Origin: Pseudomonas sp. MH9.2
GTDB lineage: Bacteria; Pseudomonadota; Gammaproteobacteria; Pseudomonadales; Pseudomonadaceae
Reading direction: 5' to 3'
Length of the DNA stretch: 64,000 nucleotides
Assembly (NCBI RefSeq): GCF_034353875.1
Contig: NZ_CP133784.1
Span: 4,492,501 to 4,556,500, forward strand
A program made the translations under genes and the position numbers. The notes below the pieces were generated by a model. That model made no database searches. It was not told the DNA's origin and was given only the letters and a program-made list of their open reading frames with translations. Positions 9,354 through 16,964 of the stretch are shown one piece after another (position 1 is the first letter of the stretch; every line of letters begins with the position of its first letter).

Positions 9354-10144
9354 CGGGGAATCTGCACGCTCAAGGGTGTATCTGGAACCGGTGCAGGCTG
9401 CAGAGATTCGTTGGCATAGAGCGTGTCGAGTAGGTCGCGGCTGACGTCGCTGGCTGGACGGTCAAACAGGATTTGCCCGTCGCGCACGCCAATGATGCGT
9501 GGGAAGTGCGACAGGGCCAGGTCCACTGCATGCAGACTGGCGACCAGGGTGACGTCGTGCTCCTGCGCATGCTGGCAGAGGACTGCCAGGGTGTGCGCCG
9601 CCAACACCGGGTCCATGGCCGACACGGGCTCATCGGCCAGTAACACCTCGGGAGCTTGGTACAGCACACGGGCAATGCCTACGCGCTGTAGTTGGCCGCC
9701 GGACAGTTGCTGGCACTGGGCGAATAGCTTGTCGCTAAGGTCCAGCCTGGCCAATGCCGCGCGCGCACCGGGAATATCCAGCGGATGCAGCAGGTTCAGC
9801 AAGCTCTTGCCCAGACCCCACTGGCCAAGCTTTCCGGCCAGTACCGCAGTGATTACGCGCTGGCGTGGTGGCAGTGGTGGCGACTGATGCACCAGACCGA
9901 TGCGCGCGCGCAGGCGCTGACGCTGGTGCGCAGAAAGCTGCCAAGGCCGCTCGCCGAGCACCTGGACCTCGCCGCTGCTGGGCCGCAGGGCGGTGGCCAG
10001 CAGGTTGAGCAGGCTCGACTTGCCCGCGCCGGACGGGCCAATAATGGCGACCTGTTCGCGGGCACCGATGTGCAGGTCCACGCTGCGTAACGCGTGGACT
10101 CCATTGGCGTGGCTGAGGCTGGCCTGGATAAGGCGCAGGGTCAT
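9347..10144 (-). CDS. phnC: PhnC-like ABC importer ATPase
   Basis: A 265-residue cytoplasmic ABC ATPase. Walker A is GPSGAGKS (from G36), the signature motif is [15 protein letters not shown], Walker B is [13 protein letters not shown] and the switch histidine lies in [12 protein letters not shown]. The family drives phosphonate, phosphite or selenate uptake. Its start overlaps the stop of the binding-protein gene by four bases, and it in turn overlaps the first permease gene. Everything in the order binding protein, ATPase, permease, permease fits one operon. Confidence 0.94.
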   Translation of the reverse strand: MTLRLIQASLSHANGVHALRSVDLHIGAREQVAIIGPSGAGKSSLLNLLATALRPSSGEVQVLGERPWQLSAHQRQRLRARIGLVHQSPPLPPRQRVITAVLAGKLGQWGLGKSLLNLLHPLDIPGARAALARLDLSDKLFAQCQQLSGGQLQRVGIARVLYQAPEVLLADEPVSAMDPVLAAHTLAVLCQHAQEHDVTLVASLHAVDLALSHFPRIIGVRDGQILFDRPASDVSRDLLDTLYANESLQPAPVPDTPLSVQIPRC

Positions 10145-10992
10145 TTCAGCAGGTCGGCGGCGCGTGCGGCTTCCTCGATACCCTTGTAGTTCTCAGGCTT
10201 GGTTTCGATGAAACGGCTGGCGGCCTGCAGGTCGAGGATTGCCTTTTGCTCCGGGTTCGCAGGATCGAGGGCGAGGAAGGCGGCCTTGATTTTGGCAGTC
10301 AGTACCGGGTCGAGGGTGCCGCGCACGGTCCAGTTGTAGTCGTAGTAGGTCGGGGTGGTGGCGAATACTCTGACCTTGCTGGTGTCGACCTTGCCGGCGG
10401 CGACCAGTTTGTCCCAGACGCTGGCGTTGAGTACCCCGGCGTCGACCTTGCCGGCCTGGACCCAGGCGACGGTGGCGTCATGGGCGCCGGAGTAGCCTAC
10501 GCGGCTAAAGAAGGTTTCCGGCTTGATACCGTCCTTGAGCATGAAGTAGCGCGGCATAAGGCTGCCGGAGGTGGACGACACCGAACCGAAGGCGAAGGTC
10601 TTGCCCTTGAGATCCGCGAGGGATTTGACCGCAGGGTCGGCGGTGATGAACTTGCTGGTGAACTGGGCATCCTGCTCGCGCTGTACCAGCGGAATGGCGT
10701 TACCGGTTTTCAGGCGTGCCTGAACGAAGGTAAAGCCGCCCAGCCAGGCCAGGTCGATACGGTCGGTGGCCAGCGCCTCAACCACGGCCGGGTAGTCGGC
10801 AACCGGAATGAACTCGACCTTCATGCCCAACTGTTGTTCCAGATAGGCGCCCAGCGGCTTGAACTTGCGCAGCAGTTCGGTCGGGGCTTCATCAGGGATG
10901 GCGCTGACTTTCAGAGTGTCGGCGGCCTGTGCGAACAGGGTTGAAAGGGACAGGGCAAAGCCTGCGGCCAGCACCAGCGTACGCTTGAGCAT
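10141..10992 (-). CDS. phnD: PhnD-like periplasmic binding protein, possibly selenate-type
   Basis: A 283-residue periplasmic binding protein with a signal peptide ending FAQA|AD. It has the PhnD fold: [19 protein letters not shown] at the start, [14 protein letters not shown] in the middle, and the loop [18 protein letters not shown] that binds the oxyanion. From memory, close Pseudomonas homologues are annotated as putative selenate-binding proteins rather than phosphonate-binding ones. The ATG at 10992 has GGAG upstream; an in-frame start at 11055 does not. First gene of the four-gene importer operon. No C-P lyase, phosphonatase or phosphite dehydrogenase gene is nearby. Confidence 0.9.
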   Translation of the reverse strand: MLKRTLVLAAGFALSLSTLFAQAADTLKVSAIPDEAPTELLRKFKPLGAYLEQQLGMKVEFIPVADYPAVVEALATDRIDLAWLGGFTFVQARLKTGNAIPLVQREQDAQFTSKFITADPAVKSLADLKGKTFAFGSVSSTSGSLMPRYFMLKDGIKPETFFSRVGYSGAHDATVAWVQAGKVDAGVLNASVWDKLVAAGKVDTSKVRVFATTPTYYDYNWTVRGTLDPVLTAKIKAAFLALDPANPEQKAILDLQAASRFIETKPENYKGIEEAARAADLLK

Positions 10993-11148
10993 GGAAGTTC
11001 TCCGGTTAAATAGCGGAAAAATGTCGAGGCGCCTGGCGCGAGCTGTTTGCTGCACGGCGCTTCGTGAGGGTAGACGAAACGGCGCGATTATATGACCCCC
11101 TGCGCGAAAGACCAGCTTTGCACACCAGGGGGAGATTCAAATCATGTT

Positions 11149-12564
11149 CTATTCACAAAACCGAATCGTGTTTCGTCCATGCTCTTTGGCCTGATACATC
11201 GCTGAGTCAGCCGAATCTATGACGTGTTCTTCACTTGCTTCGCGTCCCTTAAAGAGGGTTACACCGATGCTGGCCGTGCAGCGATGCTCAATGGTGAGAC
11301 TCAGCAAATAGGGCGTCGACAAACTGATGCGTATCTTTTCGGCAATGCGTCTTGCCTGAGCAGTGGCTTCGCGCTTGTCGCAGCTCAGGTCACACAGCAG
11401 TACGACGAATTCGTCACCGCCAAAGCGGGCGACGGTGTCCGCTTCGCGTACGCAGGCTTTCAGGCGGTTGGCGACCTCGATCAGCAGCAGGTCGCCGACG
11501 CTGTGGCCATGCGTGTCATTGAGTGGCTTGAAGTTATCCATGTCGAGGAATAACAGGGCGCCGTAGCAGTTACTGCGGTTGCTGGACGACATTGCCTGGG
11601 TGAGGCGATCTTCCAGCAGGCGGCGATTGGGCAAGTGGGTCAGCGTGTCACGGAACGCCAACTGGTTGACCTGCTCTTCCAACAGCTTGCGCCGGGTGAC
11701 CTCTCGCGTAATACCGTGGTAGCCGATAATCTCACCCTGTTCGTCAAGGTCCGGCTTCGACAGCACCTCCCCCCAGAGCAGGCTGCCGTCTTTGCAGCGA
11801 TGCTGTACCTCAAAGGTCACAAAGTCATCCGACGAAGGTGGCCGTTCAGATCGCCGTCTTTCCTCCATCAGGTGCTTGACCATGGCCACACCCTCGTCGG
11901 TAAACAGTTCAAAGACGTGATGCCCGACTACCTCGTCGGCCTTGAAGCCACGCAGGCGTTCGTCGGCGGGGTTGATGTAGGTGATGAACAGGTCACGGTC
12001 TGTTTTCCAGTGGACATCGCGAGTGTCCTCGGTGAGCTGGCGATAGAGAGCTTCGCTTGCATGCAGTGCCTGGGTGCGTTCCTCGACCAGTGCCTCCAGA
12101 GTGCGGTTGCGCTCCTGCAGGCTCTTGAGGGGATACACCTCGCCATCCTCCGCCCGGTGATAGGGAATGGAGATACCGCTGTGAACGATTTTCCACTCTT
12201 CACCTTCGAGGCGGAAAATCAGCACCAGGCGTGCCGCTTCCTTTGCAAGCATATCGCCGTCAACGGGCAAGTGAATGCGGAATAAAGCGGTGGCAACCAC
12301 CACCTCTTCACCCAGGTCCTGCAGAGAGAGATCGAGCATCTCAATGCGGATACGTTCAGGCACTTGAGAGAAGTCCTGGCGAGTGATCGTCTGCCAGTCG
12401 GCGAGATCCTTGACCAGAAAATCGCCGCTCCCCGTATACCCACTGAAGTTTTTACTGAAGCGGGTCGTCAGGCTCTGATCCCGAGAGGCGTACATCTCGA
12501 TGTACTCTTCAAACAGGGCGCGAATCAGGCGCTGTCGATCCGGAGACTGGGTGCTGATGGTCAT
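11149..12564 (-). CDS. Diguanylate cyclase with SnoaL-like, PAS and GGDEF domains
   Basis: A 471-residue soluble protein with no membrane segment. Residues 1-145 resemble a SnoaL/NTF2-like fold (inference), ~148-168 form a short coiled coil (LQERNRTLEALVEERTQAL), ~170-290 a PAS domain, and ~303-468 the GGDEF domain. The catalytic motif GGDEF is intact at 382-386, and an RxxD allosteric inhibition site (R373-E-A-D376) sits five residues before it, so cyclic-di-GMP synthesis with product inhibition is expected. No EAL domain is present. It is transcribed alone, upstream of and co-directional with the PhnD operon, 156 bp away. Confidence 0.93.
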   Translation of the reverse strand: MTISTQSPDRQRLIRALFEEYIEMYASRDQSLTTRFSKNFSGYTGSGDFLVKDLADWQTITRQDFSQVPERIRIEMLDLSLQDLGEEVVVATALFRIHLPVDGDMLAKEAARLVLIFRLEGEEWKIVHSGISIPYHRAEDGEVYPLKSLQERNRTLEALVEERTQALHASEALYRQLTEDTRDVHWKTDRDLFITYINPADERLRGFKADEVVGHHVFELFTDEGVAMVKHLMEERRRSERPPSSDDFVTFEVQHRCKDGSLLWGEVLSKPDLDEQGEIIGYHGITREVTRRKLLEEQVNQLAFRDTLTHLPNRRLLEDRLTQAMSSSNRSNCYGALLFLDMDNFKPLNDTHGHSVGDLLLIEVANRLKACVREADTVARFGGDEFVVLLCDLSCDKREATAQARRIAEKIRISLSTPYLLSLTIEHRCTASIGVTLFKGREASEEHVIDSADSAMYQAKEHGRNTIRFCE

Positions 12565-12777
12565 GGCTGGTGTGTACTCTGTTCTGCACCCATGGCGAAA
12601 AAACTGTTCGAGGCGCTTTTTGGGGGGGTACTTTACACGTTGCCCTCACGCAATAAACCGCTTCTGTTTTTACCATTCGTTTAGTTGATAGTTACCATCG
12701 ACGAATGCGAGTTTTGTTTTTCCAGCGAAGGAGGAAGATAGCGCCATACCGAACATGCTTCTAAGGGAAATAACGCG

Positions 12778-13449
12778 ATGAGAATTTCCACCCTGCTGGC
12801 TCTTGTCGCCGTATTGACCGGTGGCGCTGCCACCACTGTGCCTTCTTACGCTGCAGACGCGCCGTCCTGCCATTTGTTATCGGTAGCTGACAGTGCCGCT
12901 GGCCTGCTGCATGCACAATCAGTCGGTGTGCTCTACAGCGAAAACACCGTCAATACCCTTGAGTACCTTGAGCATTACCATTCTGTCGCGCTGAACGGCG
13001 TGAAGAATGGTGCGATTGACTCTCGCATTAGCGACGCGTTCGTCAACAGCTCCGATCCGAAACTCGCGATCAATTGGCTCATGGGTTCGCTGCAGAAAGA
13101 ATTCTCCTCAGTGACCGTCTACGACAACCTTGATGCGCTGGTGCAAGCCCACCCAGACGTAGTGGTCATGCTGGACACCTACAACCGTCTGGTGACACAG
13201 CGCAATACCCAGGTCGAAGCGCGCTTCGTCGCCAAATTTTACGATTCGAACCTGCAATACATTGGCAAGGCCGAAGGTTTGGGTGAAAAGCAAATGTCCG
13301 CTGTCTGGGTGCATGGCAAAGCCGCTCCAGAGATTGCCGCGCAAATCGACCAACAACGTGAGCTGCAATTAAACGCCCTGAAACAGTTCGATGCATCGTT
13401 GAAGGCGCTCGTGACATCCGGCGGGATGGCTCAAGTCGCAAGCAACTGA
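12778..13449 (+). CDS. Uncharacterised secreted protein
   Basis: A 223-residue protein with a signal peptide ending SYA|AD (residues 1-25). One Cys (PSCHLL) lies close after cleavage. The rest is a mostly helical soluble protein ending in a helix rich in Gln and Leu. I do not recognise the family. AAGGGA lies nine bases before the ATG. It is flanked by the cyclase on one side and, convergently, a CAP-domain gene on the other, so it is probably monocistronic and periplasmic. Confidence 0.75.
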   Translation: MRISTLLALVAVLTGGAATTVPSYAADAPSCHLLSVADSAAGLLHAQSVGVLYSENTVNTLEYLEHYHSVALNGVKNGAIDSRISDAFVNSSDPKLAINWLMGSLQKEFSSVTVYDNLDALVQAHPDVVVMLDTYNRLVTQRNTQVEARFVAKFYDSNLQYIGKAEGLGEKQMSAVWVHGKAAPEIAAQIDQQRELQLNALKQFDASLKALVTSGGMAQVASN

Positions 13450-13504
13450 CGGTGTGGTTCCATTGACGGCCTGTCCGTAAAAGTCCACAGCCCGTCCACG
13501 ATCA

Positions 13505-14365
13505 TCAGGGCGCGCCGAACAGCATCGTCCAATAGATACCCAAGTCGCTACGCGAGGCCGTGGCATAAGCAGCACCCACTTGGGTAAACATCGGGTTCAT
13601 CAGGTTGGCGCAATGCCCAGGGCTGGCCAGCCACCCCTGCATCGCCTGGCTCGGGGAACCCTGCCCAGCAGCGATGTTCTCGCCGATCTGCCGACCACGG
13701 TAGCCAACGGCCCGAGCCCGGGCCGCTGGCGAGTCACCGTTTGGATCTTGGTGAGCGAAGTAATTGCCATAGGCCATCGCCCGGCTATGCCCCTGCGCTG
13801 CCGCCCCCAAGGCATTGTTCCACGTCAGTGGTCGTGCGGCGGCGAAGCGCTGATACCCACACAGACGCGGCTTCGCCCGTGCCGCATTGACCTCTGTCAG
13901 CAACGCTTTATCCGCTGTCCGCCGATCAGTCAGGTGATCATCGACCAAGGGGCGCGCCAGTACCATCTGCCACCGATTACCGACGTGAGTGACACCAATA
14001 TCGGTCGCTTGGGTATTGAGTAGTTTGTCGCAGTAGTTGTTCTTGATCACGGCAAAGGCCGTCTCGGCATCGCGCGCACCTGCCACTTGGATGGCTTGCA
14101 CTTTCCCTGCTTGATAACCGGCGGCCTTCAACCCGTCCCGTAAATCGCCGCCATAACCGACGGGCAAGGCCACGCTGGACTTCAGCGCCAACGGTGTCAT
14201 TGCAGGGGTCATGCGTCCCTCGCAGCGCTGGGGGTGGGCGCGGTAGCCGTTGATGGCTTGCACCAGTTGCTGCTCCCCTTCGGCATAAGCGGGATTGGCG
14301 AGCAGGGGGAGCAAAGGTACGAGGCAGAGCGAAATAGAGCGGGAGGAACGAACGGTTAGGCGCAT
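13505..14365 (-). CDS. Secreted CAP (SCP/PR1-like) domain protein
   Basis: A 286-residue secreted protein with a signal peptide ending AYA|EG. The C-terminal half is a bacterial CAP domain: LLTEVNAARAKPRLCG, AAAQGHSRAMA, NYFAHQDPNG, IGENIAAGQGS and WLASPGHCANLMNP carry the conserved His and Glu residues of the cleft. The N-terminal half looks like a second, decayed copy (LVQAINGYRAHPQRCEG at its start, IKNNYCDKLLN and VTHVGNRWQMVLA at its end) that lacks those residues. Function of bacterial CAP proteins is mostly unknown. Convergent with the secreted-protein gene before it; monocistronic. Confidence 0.9.
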   Translation of the reverse strand: MRLTVRSSRSISLCLVPLLPLLANPAYAEGEQQLVQAINGYRAHPQRCEGRMTPAMTPLALKSSVALPVGYGGDLRDGLKAAGYQAGKVQAIQVAGARDAETAFAVIKNNYCDKLLNTQATDIGVTHVGNRWQMVLARPLVDDHLTDRRTADKALLTEVNAARAKPRLCGYQRFAAARPLTWNNALGAAAQGHSRAMAYGNYFAHQDPNGDSPAARARAVGYRGRQIGENIAAGQGSPSQAMQGWLASPGHCANLMNPMFTQVGAAYATASRSDLGIYWTMLFGAP

Positions 14366-14650
14366 GAGTCGAACAGCTCAGATGGAATGACAGGGGGCTT
14401 GGCAGCAAAGGGGCTGCGGTAGTGACCGGCAAAGCCCGAATAGGACTGCGGGCTTCCACACAAGTTTCACTGGCAATAGATACAAATTCGCAGTTGAGGC
14501 CATGCGTTTGCTGAGCACTGTTGGTTTTATTCCTTTGCGTCTCAAGGTGCTGCACATCGATACTGGCAAAAGAGGCACGCAGCAGCGAGCCGCGCGATAT
14601 TAGACCGAGCGCCCTCGGCAAGCCTTCGACACTGATTCAAGGATCAAACA

Positions 14651-15022
14651 ATGCTGTTAAGCAAACGCGATCAGGCGCAGATCGAGCGTCGTCTGGTGGT
14701 GGCCCTGACCGACGCCTGTGAGACGGCCAAAGCCGAAATAGCAGGGTTCTGCTGGCTGACCCACGAGGTTGATTACACCGTATCCCCGTCCAGCCTGATG
14801 GTCGTCTGGGTCTTTGACACGCAGGCCAACAAGAACCAGGCCCTTGCGAGTGGACAGGGTGAACGCATGGTCGAACTGACGGCCGTGGCGTTAAGCGAAG
14901 CGGATATCCACGTCAGTCCGGTGTCGGCCCATGTGCACGTCGATACTGAAGAGCAATGTCAGCATGCCAATGCCGGAAACTGGCAGCAACGCTTGGCGCG
15001 CAAGCGCTCGACTCGGGGTTGA
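14651..15022 (+). CDS. Conserved hypothetical protein, 123 aa
   Basis: A small soluble alpha/beta protein beginning MLLSKRDQAQIERRLVVAL. No signal peptide or membrane segment. Residues 35-60 include alternating strand residues (VDYTVSPSSLMVVWVFD), and the C-terminus is basic (WQQRLARKRSTRG). I do not recognise a characterised family. AAGGATC precedes the ATG. The stop is three bases before the DUF1289 gene, so the two are almost certainly co-transcribed. Confidence 0.78.
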   Translation: MLLSKRDQAQIERRLVVALTDACETAKAEIAGFCWLTHEVDYTVSPSSLMVVWVFDTQANKNQALASGQGERMVELTAVALSEADIHVSPVSAHVHVDTEEQCQHANAGNWQQRLARKRSTRG

Positions 15023-15025
15023 GTC

Positions 15026-15208
15026 GTGGCCAAGGATATCGAAAATCCCTGTATTTCCGTTTGCCAGTTGAGCGGTGATTTATGTGTAAGTTGTGGTCGC
15101 ACCAAGGAGGACATCAGAAAATGGAAACGCATGAAGCGACCCGAAAAAATGGCCGCTGTGCAACGGGCGGGCCTGCGCCTGAAGAGCCTGCAGAAAAAGG
15201 ACGCTTGA
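15026..15208 (+). CDS. DUF1289 cysteine-motif protein
   Basis: A 60-residue protein with the DUF1289 pattern: NPCISVCQL, then LCVSCGRTKEDI, then the basic WKRMKRPEKM. Four cysteines suggest zinc or Fe-S binding (family knowledge; role unknown). The start is GTG, three bases after the stop of the preceding gene. Length is normal for the family. Confidence 0.88.
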   Translation: MAKDIENPCISVCQLSGDLCVSCGRTKEDIRKWKRMKRPEKMAAVQRAGLRLKSLQKKDA

Positions 15209-15323
15209 AATGCGGGTCTCAGTGCGGCTTCAGGTTCTGATCGACGCACCCTTGGATAAAGCCTGATTCGCCTTAAAAAACGCATTCCCACAACTACACT
15301 GCGTGAACACTTCGGGAGCAAAC

Positions 15324-15704
15324 ATGAGCAACGCGAAAGAAGCGACTGAAATAAAATGGCTTCCAGATGTGGAAGAGCAGGACTACCCAGCCGCACAGTC
15401 CTACCTTCTTCTGCTATTCAGCGAAAACCGAGTGCAGAAAATAATTTCCGCCCTGCGTGCTGCCGACCTTACCCAGTTCAAGGCAAAGGACATTTTCCGC
15501 GCGTCAGAACTTTCCCTGCTTGGCATCAGCAACTCCCATGTAGAGAAAGACCGCAGCAAAATCAAGAACGGAACGCCGCTGTCACCGTTGCTGCTGGTCA
15601 GGGGAGAGAAGAGCGACAAACTGGTTATCGCGGACGGCTATCACCGCCTCTGCGCCATCTATGGCGTTGCCGAAGATGCCTGGATCAAGTGCAAGATTGT
15701 TTAG
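15324..15704 (+). CDS. Small ParB/Srx-like hypothetical protein
   Basis: A 126-residue protein. The C-terminal part PLLLVRGEKSDKLVIADGYHRLCAIYG resembles the core of ParB/sulfiredoxin-type nucleotide-binding domains (hydrophobic strand, then DGxHRL). There is no helix-turn-helix and no ParA partner nearby, so chromosome partitioning is unlikely. ATG 15324 has GGGAG six bases upstream and is preferred over the in-frame GTG at 15303. Function unknown; monocistronic as far as visible. Confidence 0.75.
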   Translation: MSNAKEATEIKWLPDVEEQDYPAAQSYLLLLFSENRVQKIISALRAADLTQFKAKDIFRASELSLLGISNSHVEKDRSKIKNGTPLSPLLLVRGEKSDKLVIADGYHRLCAIYGVAEDAWIKCKIV

Positions 15705-15895
15705 GCCGGGCCGCGTGAGATATCTGATTAGCGCCTTGTTTTATAGACTTGTCTCATGAGCGCTGCTGGCGGTGTTCGGCATAACCTCCGCGGAATCTCT
15801 CGCGGGTGCGCATAATGTGGCGTTGATGTGTGTAGACCAGTGCCTAGAGTCCAATAGCTTCGCCGGTGGTGGAGTCAGTAGATCAATGGAGAGCC

Positions 15896-16690
15896 ATGCA
15901 TCAGCAAAAGACTAAGCACCGAATGTGGCCACTCAAACCGATCCTGCTGATGTGCTCACTCTACCTGCTGGCAGCAAGTGCCGTCGCCGCGCAGATGCCG
16001 CACGAGACGCTGACGATCATGGTCGAGGATGCTGCCGATCCCTGGTCGAAGAGCGACGGTATAGGTTACGCCAATGACGTAGTTGTCGCCGCGTTCAAGG
16101 AGATGGAGGTTGAGGTGCGCCTGAAAGTCGTGCCTTATTCACGTTGCAAATACATGGTGCTCAATGGTGAGGTCGCGGCCTGCTTCAACATGAGTTGGCT
16201 GCCCGAGTTCGATGGCAAGATCAAGCTGGCGGCGCTACCGATCTACGCGGCGAATGACGACATCTTCGAACATATCGAAGCCCCCTTGCCGAGGCCTCCA
16301 GACGGCATATGCACGTTGCCGCCCGGGACTGTACTGGGCATCACCAACGACTACGAATATTCGCCCCAGGTCATGGCGCTACAGAAGTCCGGAGTGCTGT
16401 TCGAGAACGTTCACTCGGACTTACTGAATCTGAAGAAGCTGGCCGCCCGGCGCTTCCAGGCGGCATTGATCATTACCACCGACCTTGAGGCGGAGGCTTA
16501 TAAGGCCAGGCAGTCGGGCACAGAAAATTCGGTGCGCTTCGCCTTCAATTGCGGTGTGGTAAGCGCAACGATAGGCTTTAGCCTGGCCCACCCGGATGGA
16601 TTGCGTGCACTGAAGACGTATGAAGAGGGATACCAACGTATCGGGGCCAAAGGCGTACTCAAGCAGATTCATGCACGCTGGTTTCCTTAG
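15896..16690 (+). CDS. Family-3 periplasmic solute-binding protein
   Basis: A 264-residue exported protein with a signal peptide ending AVAA|QM. The mature part starts like an amino-acid-type binding domain (HETLTIMVEDAADPWSKSDGIGYANDVVVAAF) and carries the EVEVRLKVVPYSRCKYMVLNGEVAACFNMSW segment in which one would expect the ligand pocket. It has no permease or ATPase neighbours, so it is either an orphan receptor or a sensor-type protein. ATG 15896 has GGAGAG seven bases upstream; an earlier GTG (15866) is possible but weaker. Confidence 0.85.
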   Translation: MHQQKTKHRMWPLKPILLMCSLYLLAASAVAAQMPHETLTIMVEDAADPWSKSDGIGYANDVVVAAFKEMEVEVRLKVVPYSRCKYMVLNGEVAACFNMSWLPEFDGKIKLAALPIYAANDDIFEHIEAPLPRPPDGICTLPPGTVLGITNDYEYSPQVMALQKSGVLFENVHSDLLNLKKLAARRFQAALIITTDLEAEAYKARQSGTENSVRFAFNCGVVSATIGFSLAHPDGLRALKTYEEGYQRIGAKGVLKQIHARWFP

Positions 16691-16692
16691 TT

Positions 16693-16720
16693 GCACCGCT
16701 GCCCGACAGGCAGCAGGTGC
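16693..16720. terminator. Bidirectional hairpin between convergent genes
   Basis: The stem gcacc-gctgcc / ggcagc-a-ggtgc (one bulge, 5-nt loop) lies between the solute-binding protein stop and the fdsD stop. There is no clear T run on either side. Confidence 0.5.
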
Positions 16721-16742
16721 TCCGTAAGGGATCGTGTGAGCC

Positions 16743-16964
16743 TTAAGCCTCCCAGCCCGCCCCACTGACCGCAGCCTGCGCCAGTGGGTGCAAGTCGGCC
16801 CCAGGATGCGTCGTCTGCCAGGCCAGCAACTCCTTGCGCATGCCGGGCGTCCAGAACATCTGCAGATGATTGCGCACGCCAAGCACTGCCTGTTGCTGGT
16901 CCGGTTCGCTGGCGAAGTACTGGGCGATCTGGTTGGCCATTTTGATCAGGTTGGCAGTGCTCAT
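16743..16964 (-). CDS. fdsD: NAD-dependent formate dehydrogenase delta subunit
   Basis: A 73-residue small subunit starting MSTANLIKMANQIAQYFA, with the family pattern of an N-terminal helix followed by HLQMFWTPGMRKEL. In soluble NAD-linked formate dehydrogenases the delta subunit assists assembly or stability. The ATG at 16964 overlaps the stop of the alpha-subunit gene (ATGA). A longer in-frame reading from 17063 would run through the alpha gene and is rejected. Last gene of fdsGBAD. Confidence 0.93.
   Translation of the reverse strand: MSTANLIKMANQIAQYFASEPDQQQAVLGVRNHLQMFWTPGMRKELLAWQTTHPGADLHPLAQAAVSGAGWEA

Noticed and set aside
15324..15704. Chromosome partition ParB
   Set aside because: Far too short, no helix-turn-helix, no ParA gene or parS-like sites nearby.
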